Assembly: GCA_021813765.1 (NCBI GenBank)
Contig: JAKAJM010000020.1
Coordinates: forward strand, 1-36,433
DNA length: 36,433 nucleotides
Direction of reading: 5' to 3'
DNA from: Nitrospirota bacterium
Lineage (GTDB): Bacteria; Nitrospirota; Thermodesulfovibrionia; Thermodesulfovibrionales; JdFR-88
In this document: positions 1 to 6,273 of the stretch, in pieces
Layout: each line of letters begins with the position of its first letter
How positions within the stretch are numbered: the stretch's first letter is position 1
Position numbers and translations under genes: made by a program
Notes under the pieces: generated by a model
Database searches by the model: none
The model's input: only the letters and a program-made list of their open reading frames with translations
Told to the model about the DNA's origin: nothing

Positions 1-1364
1 AGCGGCTCAGTGGCATTGGCCGCTCCGCACCTTGCGGAATAAAGGCGGCTTGTCTGCCCTATGCCTATCCCCGCCGTCCTGCCGGCAAACGCATAAACGA
101 TAGCGTTTGACTTTACGTGCTTTACCACCCTCCAGGCCAGATCGAGGGCTGAAAGCTCTTCCTCGGTGGGCTTTCTCTTTGTCACCGCCTGCAGAGCCCT
201 TACGTCCACGCGAAGCGTGTCCCACCCCTGGGTAAGTATGCCCCCCGCGATCCGCTTTATGTCAAAGCCCTTCAAAGGTTTCGTAAGCATCTCCGGAAGC
301 ACGAGCACCCTTATGTTCGATTTAGCCTGGAATATTTTCAGCGCCCCTTGTGTGTAGGAAGGGGCAAGGACCACTTCGACGAAAAGCTTTACAATCTCCT
401 CCGCGGCCTCATCGTCAACCTCCCTGTTAAAGGCGATGACGCCTCCGAAGGCCGAAACGGGGTCCGTCTTAAGCGCCCGCCTGTAGGCCTCCGCCGCGGA
501 GTCCGCGACGGCGGCGCCGCAAGGGTTATTGTGCTTTATTATGGCGCATGCGGTCTTTTCGAACTCAAGGGCCAGGAGCATGGCCGAATGTGTGTCATAG
601 TAATTGTTGAAGGACATCTCCTTGCCCTGCAACACTTTTGCCCTTGCAAGAGAAAGGCCGTCCGTCCGCTCCTCGTAAAAACCTGCCGCCTGGTGCGGGT
701 TCTCGCCGTATCTGAGCGGGGAGGCAAGCCTGTAGCTTAAGGTAAGGGTTGGAGCAAGGGCGCCCTCTCCGCCTGTCACGCCCTCCAGATAGTCCGCTAT
801 GAGCGCGTCATAGCGTGCAGTGTGCTGAAACACTTTTTTAGCCAGCTTCAGACGCGTCTTGCCGCTTACCTGCCCGCCCGTTGCCCTGAGCTCGTCCAGC
901 ACGACGGAATAATCGGCAGGGTCTACTATCACGGTTACGGACTCAAAGTTCTTGGAGGCGGCCCTGAGCATCGTTGGCCCCCCTATGTCTATGTTCTCGA
1001 TGGCGTCGGCGAACTTGACATCCGGGTTGGACACGGTGCGCTCGAAGGGATAGAGGTTCACGGCCACGATATCTATGAGCCCTATGCCGTGCTCCTCCAG
1101 GTCCTTCATGTGCCGTGGGTCGTCCCGCCTGGCAAGGAGCCCTCCGTGCACCTTGGGATGGAGCGTCTTGAGCCTTCCGTCAAGCATCTCCGGAAAGCCG
1201 GTGTAGTCCCCGATGTCCTTCACCTGGAGCCCCGCGTCCTTGAGCGCCTTGGCAGTACCGCCTGTCGAGATCAGCTCCACGCCCATTTCCGCCAGCCCTT
1301 TTGCGAACTCGGCAACACCGCTTTTGTCGGAAACACTGATAAGCGCCCTCTTTGCCTTGGACAT
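1..1364 (-). CDS. purH: Bifunctional AICAR formyltransferase / IMP cyclohydrolase PurH, 3' end outside window
   Basis: PurH catalyses the last two steps of IMP synthesis: formylation of AICAR with 10-formyl-THF, then ring closure. The frame opens with MSKAKRALISVSDKS, the typical N-terminus of the cyclohydrolase domain. About 454 codons are present and the frame is still open at base 1, so roughly the last 60-70 residues are missing (the family is about 520 aa). The formyltransferase catalytic motif KHNNPCG is encoded around 516-536 (Lys near residue 277), and GQTSR followed by an SARCGAANA stretch lies near the left edge. The ATG at 1364 has an AAGGGGG Shine-Dalgarno about 8 nt upstream. The 100 nt before it is strongly A-rich on the sense strand and probably holds the promoter. 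purL and purF are about 21 kb away, so the purine genes are scattered. Confidence 0.95.
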   Translation of the reverse strand, partial: MSKAKRALISVSDKSGVAEFAKGLAEMGVELISTGGTAKALKDAGLQVKDIGDYTGFPEMLDGRLKTLHPKVHGGLLARRDDPRHMKDLEEHGIGLIDIVAVNLYPFERTVSNPDVKFADAIENIDIGGPTMLRAASKNFESVTVIVDPADYSVVLDELRATGGQVSGKTRLKLAKKVFQHTARYDALIADYLEGVTGGEGALAPTLTLSYRLASPLRYGENPHQAAGFYEERTDGLSLARAKVLQGKEMSFNNYYDTHSAMLLALEFEKTACAIIKHNNPCGAAVADSAAEAYRRALKTDPVSAFGGVIAFNREVDDEAAEEIVKLFVEVVLAPSYTQGALKIFQAKSNIRVLVLPEMLTKPLKGFDIKRIAGGILTQGWDTLRVDVRALQAVTKRKPTEEELSALDLAWRVVKHVKSNAIVYAFAGRTAGIGIGQTSRLYSARCGAANATEP

Positions 1365-1468
1365 CTGGACCCCCTTGTGGGAAAAAGAGTTTTTGTTTTT
1401 CCGCTTTTTTATCTTATTTTATTTTTTGTTTTTTGCTTTAAAAAAAAACCTTAAAAACCTGAGCCCCG

Positions 1469-1496
1469 AAAAAAGGTGAGGCTTATTTTATCACCT
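1469..1496 (-). terminator. Intrinsic terminator of the metal-uptake operon
   Basis: Read on the minus strand, an AGGTGA/TCACCT stem (1491-1496 with 1474-1479) with an 11-nt loop runs directly into six T residues (1474-1469). It lies 28 bases past the stop of the last permease gene and ahead of the purH leader, so it separates the two minus-strand units. Confidence 0.7.
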
Positions 1497-1523
1497 GGGA
1501 AGAAGGCTTGTAAAGCACGCAGG

Positions 1524-2363
1524 CTAACACCGCTGCTCCACTTTCTCGGCCGCATGAGGGCGGAGGGCGTGGCTTGCCCCCACGACAATGAAATATGTCA
1601 GCGCGGCGATGACCGCTATATAAAAGCTCACCGGGAACCTGGTGGCCAGGGCCAGCAGGAGGCCTCCCCATACAAACACGCTGCCAAGCGCCATGGACAG
1701 GACAAGGGCGGAAAAAGGCCTGCGCGTCACGTGCTGGGCAATTGCAGCGGGTGCCACGATGAGCGCAAATACAAGCAATACGCCCACCACCTGTATCGCT
1801 TCGGATACGGTGACGGCCACAAGGAGCAGGAACACCGTTGAAAGCAGTTTGACGGGCACGCCCCGCGCCCGGGCGCTCTCGGGGTCGATGGAGGAGAAAA
1901 GCAGCGGCCGCCCGATGGCGGCAAGGACAAAAAGCGTTGCGGCCCCAAGGACGACCGTCCATAAAATGCTTGTCCTGGCAACGCTCAGTATGGAGCCAAA
2001 GAGCACGCCCACCGTTTCGCTTGCCGAACTCGTATATAGCCTGAGAAAAAGCACACCCAGGCCAAGCGCAAAGGAAAGGGTAATTCCTATCTCGATGTCC
2101 CTCCCCCGGACACGCTTTCCAAGCAGGCCCATTCCCAGCCCCGCCGCAACCGTAAACCACGACATGCAAAGCAGCGGGCTCACGCCGGTGAGGGCGGCCA
2201 GCGTGGCCCCGGCAAAACCTATATGTGAGAGCGCGTGCGCGGCGAACGCCTCGGCCCTCAGCACCACGAAATATCCGATTGCCGCTGAGATCAGCGCTAT
2301 GACCGTGCCGGCCAGGAAGGCGTTTTGGACAAACGGCTGCCTCAACAGAGAAAAAAACGTCAT
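1524..2363 (-). CDS. znuB: Metal ABC transporter permease, ZnuB/ABC-3 family, second copy
   Basis: Integral membrane subunit of a Zn/Mn-type ABC importer, 279 aa with about eight hydrophobic helices. Family hallmarks are visible: AFLAGTVIALISAAIGYFVV at the N-terminus, AHALSHIGFAGATLA (about residues 42-56), and the cytoplasmic IDPESARARGVPV stretch after RPLLF that contacts the ATPase. It is paralogous to the gene just upstream, sharing RPLLF..IDPE.A.ARGVPV and PVSFYIA, and its ATG overlaps that gene's stop by 4 nt (translational coupling). Two different permeases beside one ATPase suggest a heterodimeric pore where many Znu systems use one permease twice. The metal cannot be told from sequence; zinc is favoured by the adjacent Zur-like regulator. 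Confidence 0.88.
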   Translation of the reverse strand: MTFFSLLRQPFVQNAFLAGTVIALISAAIGYFVVLRAEAFAAHALSHIGFAGATLAALTGVSPLLCMSWFTVAAGLGMGLLGKRVRGRDIEIGITLSFALGLGVLFLRLYTSSASETVGVLFGSILSVARTSILWTVVLGAATLFVLAAIGRPLLFSSIDPESARARGVPVKLLSTVFLLLVAVTVSEAIQVVGVLLVFALIVAPAAIAQHVTRRPFSALVLSMALGSVFVWGGLLLALATRFPVSFYIAVIAALTYFIVVGASHALRPHAAEKVEQRC

Positions 2364-3196
2364 GCCGTCCGCTCCCCGGTTTTTATTTTTATCTTACCGG
2401 CCGCCGGCTCAAGCAGCCGCACCGCCAGATAGGCGGCAAACGAAACTGAGGCGATATAAAAGCTTACAGGCCAGGAGCTTACCGCGGCAAGGAAAATGCC
2501 GGTCCATGTATAAAGCAGCGCCAGGGCGGCGGACAAGAGCATTGCGGAGCCGGGCCTCCGGGCAAGCCTCATTGCCGTGGCGGCGGGGCCGACAAGAAGG
2601 GTGAAGACAAAAAGAATGCCCACGACCACCGCCGACATCGAGACCGCCACGGCAACAAGCAAGAGAAAAAGGATGCCAAGAAGCCGGACCGGAACGCCCC
2701 GTGCCTGGGCCACCTCCGGGTCTATGGTGGCAAAAAGAAGCGGCCGCCCGATAACGGCCAGAAGCGCCAGGGCCGCAAGGCCGAATGCGGCGGTGACCAG
2801 GACATCGGTCCGCGCTATGCCCAGGATAGTGCCAAAAAGAATGCTGTAGGCGCGCTCGGCATATCCCGCGTAAAGCGAGATGAAGAGCGCGCCCAGCCCC
2901 AGCATCAGCATCATTATTATGCCTATGTTCATGTCCTCTTCCCGGAAATTCTTCCCTGTGACGCCTATGCCCACAGCTGAGACCATAGTGAAGAAAAAAA
3001 GGCCCAGAATGGGGTCTACGCCAAGGACAAGCGCGCCGGCGGCCCCGGCAAAACCGATATGGGACAGTGCATGGCCCGCAAAGACAAGTCCCCGTGCGGC
3101 CAGAAAATAGCCTATGATCCCGGCCACTACCGCAACTGCCGAGCCGGCCAGAAAGGCGTTCTGTATGAAGGGATATTTAAGGACGGAGAGGTCCAT
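2360..3196 (-). CDS. znuB: Metal ABC transporter permease, ZnuB/ABC-3 family, first copy
   Basis: Membrane permease, 278 aa, of the same family as the following gene. The frame is open further upstream, but those residues (to 3376) overlap the ATPase gene and look non-coding. The ATG at 3196, giving MDLSVLKYPFIQNAFLAGSA, starts one base after the ATPase stop and matches the family N-terminus. Hallmarks are AGHALSHIGFAGAAGALVLG near residues 39-58, IDPEVAQARGVPV after RPLLF, and repeated hydrophobic helices to the C-terminus. It probably pairs with its paralogue to form the transmembrane channel. Confidence 0.88.
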   Translation of the reverse strand: MDLSVLKYPFIQNAFLAGSAVAVVAGIIGYFLAARGLVFAGHALSHIGFAGAAGALVLGVDPILGLFFFTMVSAVGIGVTGKNFREEDMNIGIIMMLMLGLGALFISLYAGYAERAYSILFGTILGIARTDVLVTAAFGLAALALLAVIGRPLLFATIDPEVAQARGVPVRLLGILFLLLVAVAVSMSAVVVGILFVFTLLVGPAATAMRLARRPGSAMLLSAALALLYTWTGIFLAAVSSWPVSFYIASVSFAAYLAVRLLEPAAGKIKIKTGERTA

Positions 3197-3197
3197 G

Positions 3198-3974
3198 TCA
3201 GGTCTCGGCACCGGCAACGAAAATCCTGCCGCCGGAACGGATGACGTCCACCTTTGAACTGTAGAGCATGGAGAGCGTCTCGCTCGTGATAACCTCTTCC
3301 GGAGAGCCAATGGCGCTGTGCCCGTTTGCCAGGTAAAGCACACGGTCCACGGCGTGCAGGAGGGGATTGATGTCATGCGAAATAAGCATAACGGCCACTC
3401 CGCGGCTCCTGCTTACGCCAGATAAAAGCGAAACTATTTCCCGCGCGTGGCTGATGTCCAGGTTAGAAAGCGGCTCGTCCAGCATAAGGACCCTGGGGTT
3501 GGTTATGAGCGCCTGCGCTATATACATCTGCTGCTGTTCGCCTCCCGAAAGACGGCCGACCGGCATATCGGCCAGATGACAGACGCCGACCTCATCAAGC
3601 ACTCTGTCTATCGCCGCGCTCCGCCTGCGCCCTCCCAAAAACCCTATCCCCCATTTGTGCCCATCAAGGCCGAAGCCGACGACATCCCTGGCGCGCAGCG
3701 CAAGATCGGTCTCCAGGGTGCGGTGCTGGGGCGCGTATCCTATCTCTTTTGCACCAAGGCGCGGCGGCTTGCCAAGCACGGAGACCTTTCCGCGCGCCGG
3801 CTCCAGGAGGCCAAGCAGCACCTTGAAGAGCGTGGTTTTGCCCGCCCCGTTTGGCCCAAGGACGGCAACGAACTCCCCTTGCCGGACATCGAAGCTGACG
3901 TCCTCCAGGACCATCCGCCCGTTCAGCTCCACGGCGATGTTCTCCACCGAAATCACTTTTTGCGCCAGGGCCAA
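3198..3974 (-). CDS. znuC: Metal ABC transporter ATP-binding protein, ZnuC family
   Basis: Cytoplasmic ATPase of 258 aa that powers metal import. All nucleotide-binding elements are intact: Walker A GPNGAGKTT (residues 40-48), Q-loop Gln83 in APQH, signature LSGGEQQQ (142-149), Walker B VLMLDE (162-167), the D-loop after PLSNLD, and switch His200 in LISHD. PQHRTLETD after the Q-loop resembles other Zn/Mn-class ATPases. It starts 2 nt after the binding-protein stop and ends 1 nt before the first permease, so the four transport genes form one tightly packed operon. Confidence 0.92.
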   Translation of the reverse strand: MALAQKVISVENIAVELNGRMVLEDVSFDVRQGEFVAVLGPNGAGKTTLFKVLLGLLEPARGKVSVLGKPPRLGAKEIGYAPQHRTLETDLALRARDVVGFGLDGHKWGIGFLGGRRRSAAIDRVLDEVGVCHLADMPVGRLSGGEQQQMYIAQALITNPRVLMLDEPLSNLDISHAREIVSLLSGVSRSRGVAVMLISHDINPLLHAVDRVLYLANGHSAIGSPEEVITSETLSMLYSSKVDVIRSGGRIFVAGAET

Positions 3975-3976
3975 GG

Positions 3977-4918
3977 TCAGCGGCCTCCCCGGGCGGCTGA
4001 AAGCCCGTTTCCGATCGCGCTCATCTGGGCAAGCATCCAGGACTGATAGGTGCCGCCCGGAGGCATCGTCTCGGACACCGGCACAAGCGGAATGCCGCGC
4101 GCCCTCGCCTGCCCAAGCAGGGCAGTCGTTACAGGTGTCACCGTCTGCCTGTTGTATATAAGTATCTTTATCTCTTTCCTGTCCACCTGAGTGTTTGCGA
4201 CCGCCACGCTTGCGGCAGGCGGGTCGTTGCCTTCCGCTATGGCCTTCTGAAAATCAAACGGAGTCAGGACGCGCAGCCCCATTGGACCGGTCAGGTACAG
4301 GCATATCGTCTCGGTAAGGCCCACTGGGGTCCCATGGTATTTCTGCCTTATCTCGTTGATCTTTGCCAGTAGCGGCGCCAGAGAAGCCTGAAAGCGCGCA
4401 AGGTTGCTCTTGAAAAAAGGCGCCTCCGAGGGCCTCACTTTTATGAGGGCATTGTCGACAGCCTTTGCCACAGCCTCCATGTTGTCCACCCCGTACCAGA
4501 CATGCGGGTTGCCTGAAAGCCGCCTTGGAGCGCTGTCTCCTGCCGTAATTACGATGCGGCCCGGGCTGGGCGATGCGGAAAGCATCTTGTCCAGCCAGGT
4601 GTCGTACTGCAGCCCGTTCTTTATTACGATGGCCGCCCTGGCGACGGCGATGCCGTCCTTTACGCTCGATTCGTATTCATGCGGGTCTATGTTAGGGCTT
4701 GAAATGATGCTTTTAACGGCAACCAGGTTTCCGCCAAGCTGCGAGGCGACACTGCCGTAAAAGTCCTCGGCCGCAACGACCCTTATCGCCCCCGGGCCGG
4801 CTGGCGCCCCCTGCTCTTCGTTCCGCAGGCGGGCCGGACCGCCAGGCCGGAAAACGATAAAATATATAATGACAGCGGCGGCAGCGCCAATGGCCGCGAG
4901 CTTCCAGACAATTTTCAA
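3977..4918 (-). CDS. znuA: Metal ABC transporter substrate-binding protein, ZnuA/TroA cluster A-I
   Basis: Extracytoplasmic metal-binding component, 313 aa, with an N-terminal membrane anchor (about residues 5-23) and no lipobox Cys. Two expected His ligands are present, in NIDPHEYES (His80) and GNPHVWYGV (His139). The usual third region, HDAFGY in ZnuA, reads GLTETICLYLTGPMGL and has no His, and the long His-rich loop is absent. The C-terminal half carries ILIYNRQTVTP and PVSETMPPGGTYQSWML, typical of an A-I subgroup that uses a Glu-containing motif instead. The start is TTG at 4918; AAAGG lies about 8 nt upstream and no better ATG exists. Zinc is likely but Mn or Fe is possible. Confidence 0.85.
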   Translation of the reverse strand: MKIVWKLAAIGAAAAVIIYFIVFRPGGPARLRNEEQGAPAGPGAIRVVAAEDFYGSVASQLGGNLVAVKSIISSPNIDPHEYESSVKDGIAVARAAIVIKNGLQYDTWLDKMLSASPSPGRIVITAGDSAPRRLSGNPHVWYGVDNMEAVAKAVDNALIKVRPSEAPFFKSNLARFQASLAPLLAKINEIRQKYHGTPVGLTETICLYLTGPMGLRVLTPFDFQKAIAEGNDPPAASVAVANTQVDRKEIKILIYNRQTVTPVTTALLGQARARGIPLVPVSETMPPGGTYQSWMLAQMSAIGNGLSAARGGR

Positions 4919-5023
4919 AGGAAGCCTTTCCCCCCTCTCTTAACGGCCAGCCCTTCTGCCGGCACAAAATAAAAAGACGTTTTCCCCACTGCTTGAACCC
5001 GGGCACATTTCATTTACCGGGCT

Positions 5024-5485
5024 TTATGTCTTTTTGCAGTCGGGACAGAGCCCCTCTATGAGCACCTTCTGCCTTTCCGCAACAAAGCCCTTCCCGAGTG
5101 TCCCCCTGTAATGCACATGAAAGTCCTCAAGGCAGGCCGTCATACCGCAGCCGCGGCAGGAAAAGTGGGGATGGCAGCTTTGCGCTCCGCACTTGTCCGG
5201 AAGCTCATAGACCCTGTGCCTTCCGTCAACATATGCCATGTGTATGATGCCCGCGTCCGTAAACGCACTCAATGTCCTGTAGACGCTCGCCCTGTCCAGC
5301 TTCATCCCGAGCAGATCCATTATCTGCATCTGGGCAAGGGGCCTGCCGGCCTCCAGAAAAAGGGTTAGCACCTCCACCCTGCCCTTTGTGGCCTTGAGCC
5401 CGCTTTTCCTCAGCAGCCCCGCAATACGGCCCCGGTTTTTCTGTTTATGCTCTTTTCCCTTGTCTTTGTTTTTAACCCCGGCCAT
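5024..5485 (-). CDS. zur: Fur-family metal-responsive repressor, Zur-like
   Basis: Transcription regulator, 153 aa from the ATG at 5485. The frame is open 36 codons further but those residues are hydrophobic and unlike Fur proteins. The winged helix covers about residues 18-90, with the recognition segment DRASVYRTLSAFTDAGI. The dimerisation half has two CxxC pairs for a structural zinc, Cys110/Cys113 and Cys147/Cys150, plus HPHF (His105, His107) and HVH (His123, His125) as sensing ligands. It sits 105 nt upstream of the transporter genes on the same strand, so it probably represses its own operon when metal is sufficient. It lacks a Shine-Dalgarno (see promoter at 5497-5525). The specific metal is inferred from context. 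Confidence 0.8.
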   Translation of the reverse strand: MAGVKNKDKGKEHKQKNRGRIAGLLRKSGLKATKGRVEVLTLFLEAGRPLAQMQIMDLLGMKLDRASVYRTLSAFTDAGIIHMAYVDGRHRVYELPDKCGAQSCHPHFSCRGCGMTACLEDFHVHYRGTLGKGFVAERQKVLIEGLCPDCKKT

Positions 5486-5496
5486 ATTTTTCAAAA

Positions 5497-5525
5497 AATT
5501 TAACACAAATGCGACATAATTGCAA
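5497..5525 (-). promoter_or_regulatory. Sigma70-like promoter of the zur-znu operon
   Basis: On the minus strand TTGCAA (5525-5520) is followed after 17 nt by TAAATT (5502-5497), with an extended -10 TG one base before it. The expected start site is near 5490, only about 5 nt before the zur ATG, and no Shine-Dalgarno is present. The spacer holds a weak dyad (TGC...GCA), which could be part of a Zur site, but I cannot match it to a known box with confidence. Confidence 0.55.
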
Positions 5526-5631
5526 AAACTTTTAAAAAGATCCTCAAGGCAAAACAAGAATAAAAATATGCTTGTTCTGGTTTCTTCGACCAAATATTAC
5601 GCCGGTTGAGGGGGAATAGTCTTAAAAGTCT

Positions 5632-5750
5632 GTCATGCCAGCGAGCCGCTCCCAGGCCAGTACGTTAAATATCTTTGAAAGACAAAGTCGCTGCCCGTTT
5701 TCATTCGTATTACCGGTAAAACCGGGCGGCCTAAGGATTGCCGGAATGAC
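5632..5750. repeat. Degenerate REP/MITE-like element with imperfect terminal inverted repeats
   Basis: The segment begins with GTCATGCCAGC and ends with GCCGGAATGAC, whose reverse complement GTCATTCCGGC matches the first end at 9 of 11 positions. It carries no reading frame that looks coding. The ends resemble the widespread GTCATTCCGGC-type intergenic repeats, but only one copy is visible here, so classification is tentative. It occupies most of the gene-free stretch 5486-5889. Confidence 0.4.
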
Positions 5751-5805
5751 TGCCAAAAAGATTTGATTGATATGCAGTGCGTGAGCAGACCGGATAGGCA
5801 CGAAT

Positions 5806-5844
5806 AAAAAAACCGCCGGATCCGGAAGATACAGGACCCGGCGG
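5806..5844 (-). terminator. Intrinsic terminator of the RND efflux operon
   Basis: On the minus strand CCGCCGG/CCGGCGG form a perfect 7-bp stem (5838-5844 with 5813-5819), extended by three more pairs past one mismatch, followed at once by seven T residues (5812-5806). It lies about 46 nt past the last small gene of the efflux operon. Confidence 0.85.
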
Positions 5845-5853
5845 CCAAAACGG

Positions 5854-5874
5854 AAAGGGCCCACGGCCCTTTTA
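5854..5874. terminator. Second hairpin after the efflux operon
   Basis: AAAGGGC and GCCCTTT flank a short loop, giving a stable hairpin 16 nt beyond the zinc-ribbon stop. The T-tract is weak on the minus strand, so it may only assist the stronger terminator just downstream. Confidence 0.4.
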
Positions 5875-5889
5875 ACAGCTTGACGGGCC

Positions 5890-6039
5890 TCAGGTGCCGA
5901 AGATGTTCTTTGGCAGCGCAGTCAGTCCGCTGCCGCCGCACTCGGGGCATTTCAGCCCGGCGGCCTGGCCGTCATCTTCCAGATATGCAGTCGAGATGCT
6001 CCCGCAGCTGGGGCAAAGACAGTTAAAGAGCGTCCGCAC
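5890..6039 (-). CDS. 49-residue zinc-ribbon protein
   Basis: Small soluble protein of unknown role. It begins MRTLFNCLCPSCGSIS and contains two Cys pairs, CPSC (residues 9-12) and CPEC (31-34), spaced as in a zinc ribbon or rubredoxin-like knuckle, and ends with LPKNIFGT. The start is GTG at 6039 with a strong GGGAGGTGA Shine-Dalgarno 6 nt before it, lying inside the last codons of the preceding gene. It is the last gene before the terminator of the efflux operon and probably depends on operon transcription. A metal-chaperone or assembly role for the pump is possible but unproven. Confidence 0.75.
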   Translation of the reverse strand: MRTLFNCLCPSCGSISTAYLEDDGQAAGLKCPECGGSGLTALPKNIFGT

Positions 6040-6045
6040 TTCAGG

Positions 6046-6273
6046 TCACCTCCCAAGTCTGGGCTGCAGGCCAAAGAACTTCTTAAGCATATTGGCCATC
6101 ATGCAGAAACCGGTAACGGCGAAAACTATCAGGTTCACGCCGGCAAAGGCGGCAAGCAGCAGCCAGTAAGGGCTGAAGAGCACTGACAGGGCCAGGCTCA
6201 AAAGCACCACAAAACCCGCCACCAGGAACACGGTCCTCTCAAGGTACCAGGAATCGGTCTTAAGCATATACAT
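6046..6273 (-). CDS. DUF2892-like (YgaP transmembrane-type) small membrane protein
   Basis: Two-helix inner-membrane protein of 75 aa from ATG 6273. The pattern WYLERTVFLVAGFVVLL followed by SPYWLLLAAFAGVNLIVFAVTGFCMMANMLKKF is characteristic of DUF2892 proteins, which often end RND efflux operons. The frame also has an ATG at 6282, but AGGAGG abuts that codon; the ATG at 6273 lies 9 nt after it and is the better start. It overlaps the 3' end of the RND pump gene. The exact role is unknown; it may assist the pump in the membrane. Confidence 0.75.
   Translation of the reverse strand: MYMLKTDSWYLERTVFLVAGFVVLLSLALSVLFSPYWLLLAAFAGVNLIVFAVTGFCMMANMLKKFFGLQPRLGR

Noticed and set aside
1642..2604. 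320-codon open frame on the plus strand
   Set aside because: Ser/Thr/Arg-rich shadow of the two permease genes; the permeases have clear family motifs and operon spacing.
5486..5593. 36-codon N-terminal extension of the Zur-like gene
   Set aside because: Hydrophobic residues with no Fur similarity, overlapping a good promoter; ATG 5485 gives the normal family length.
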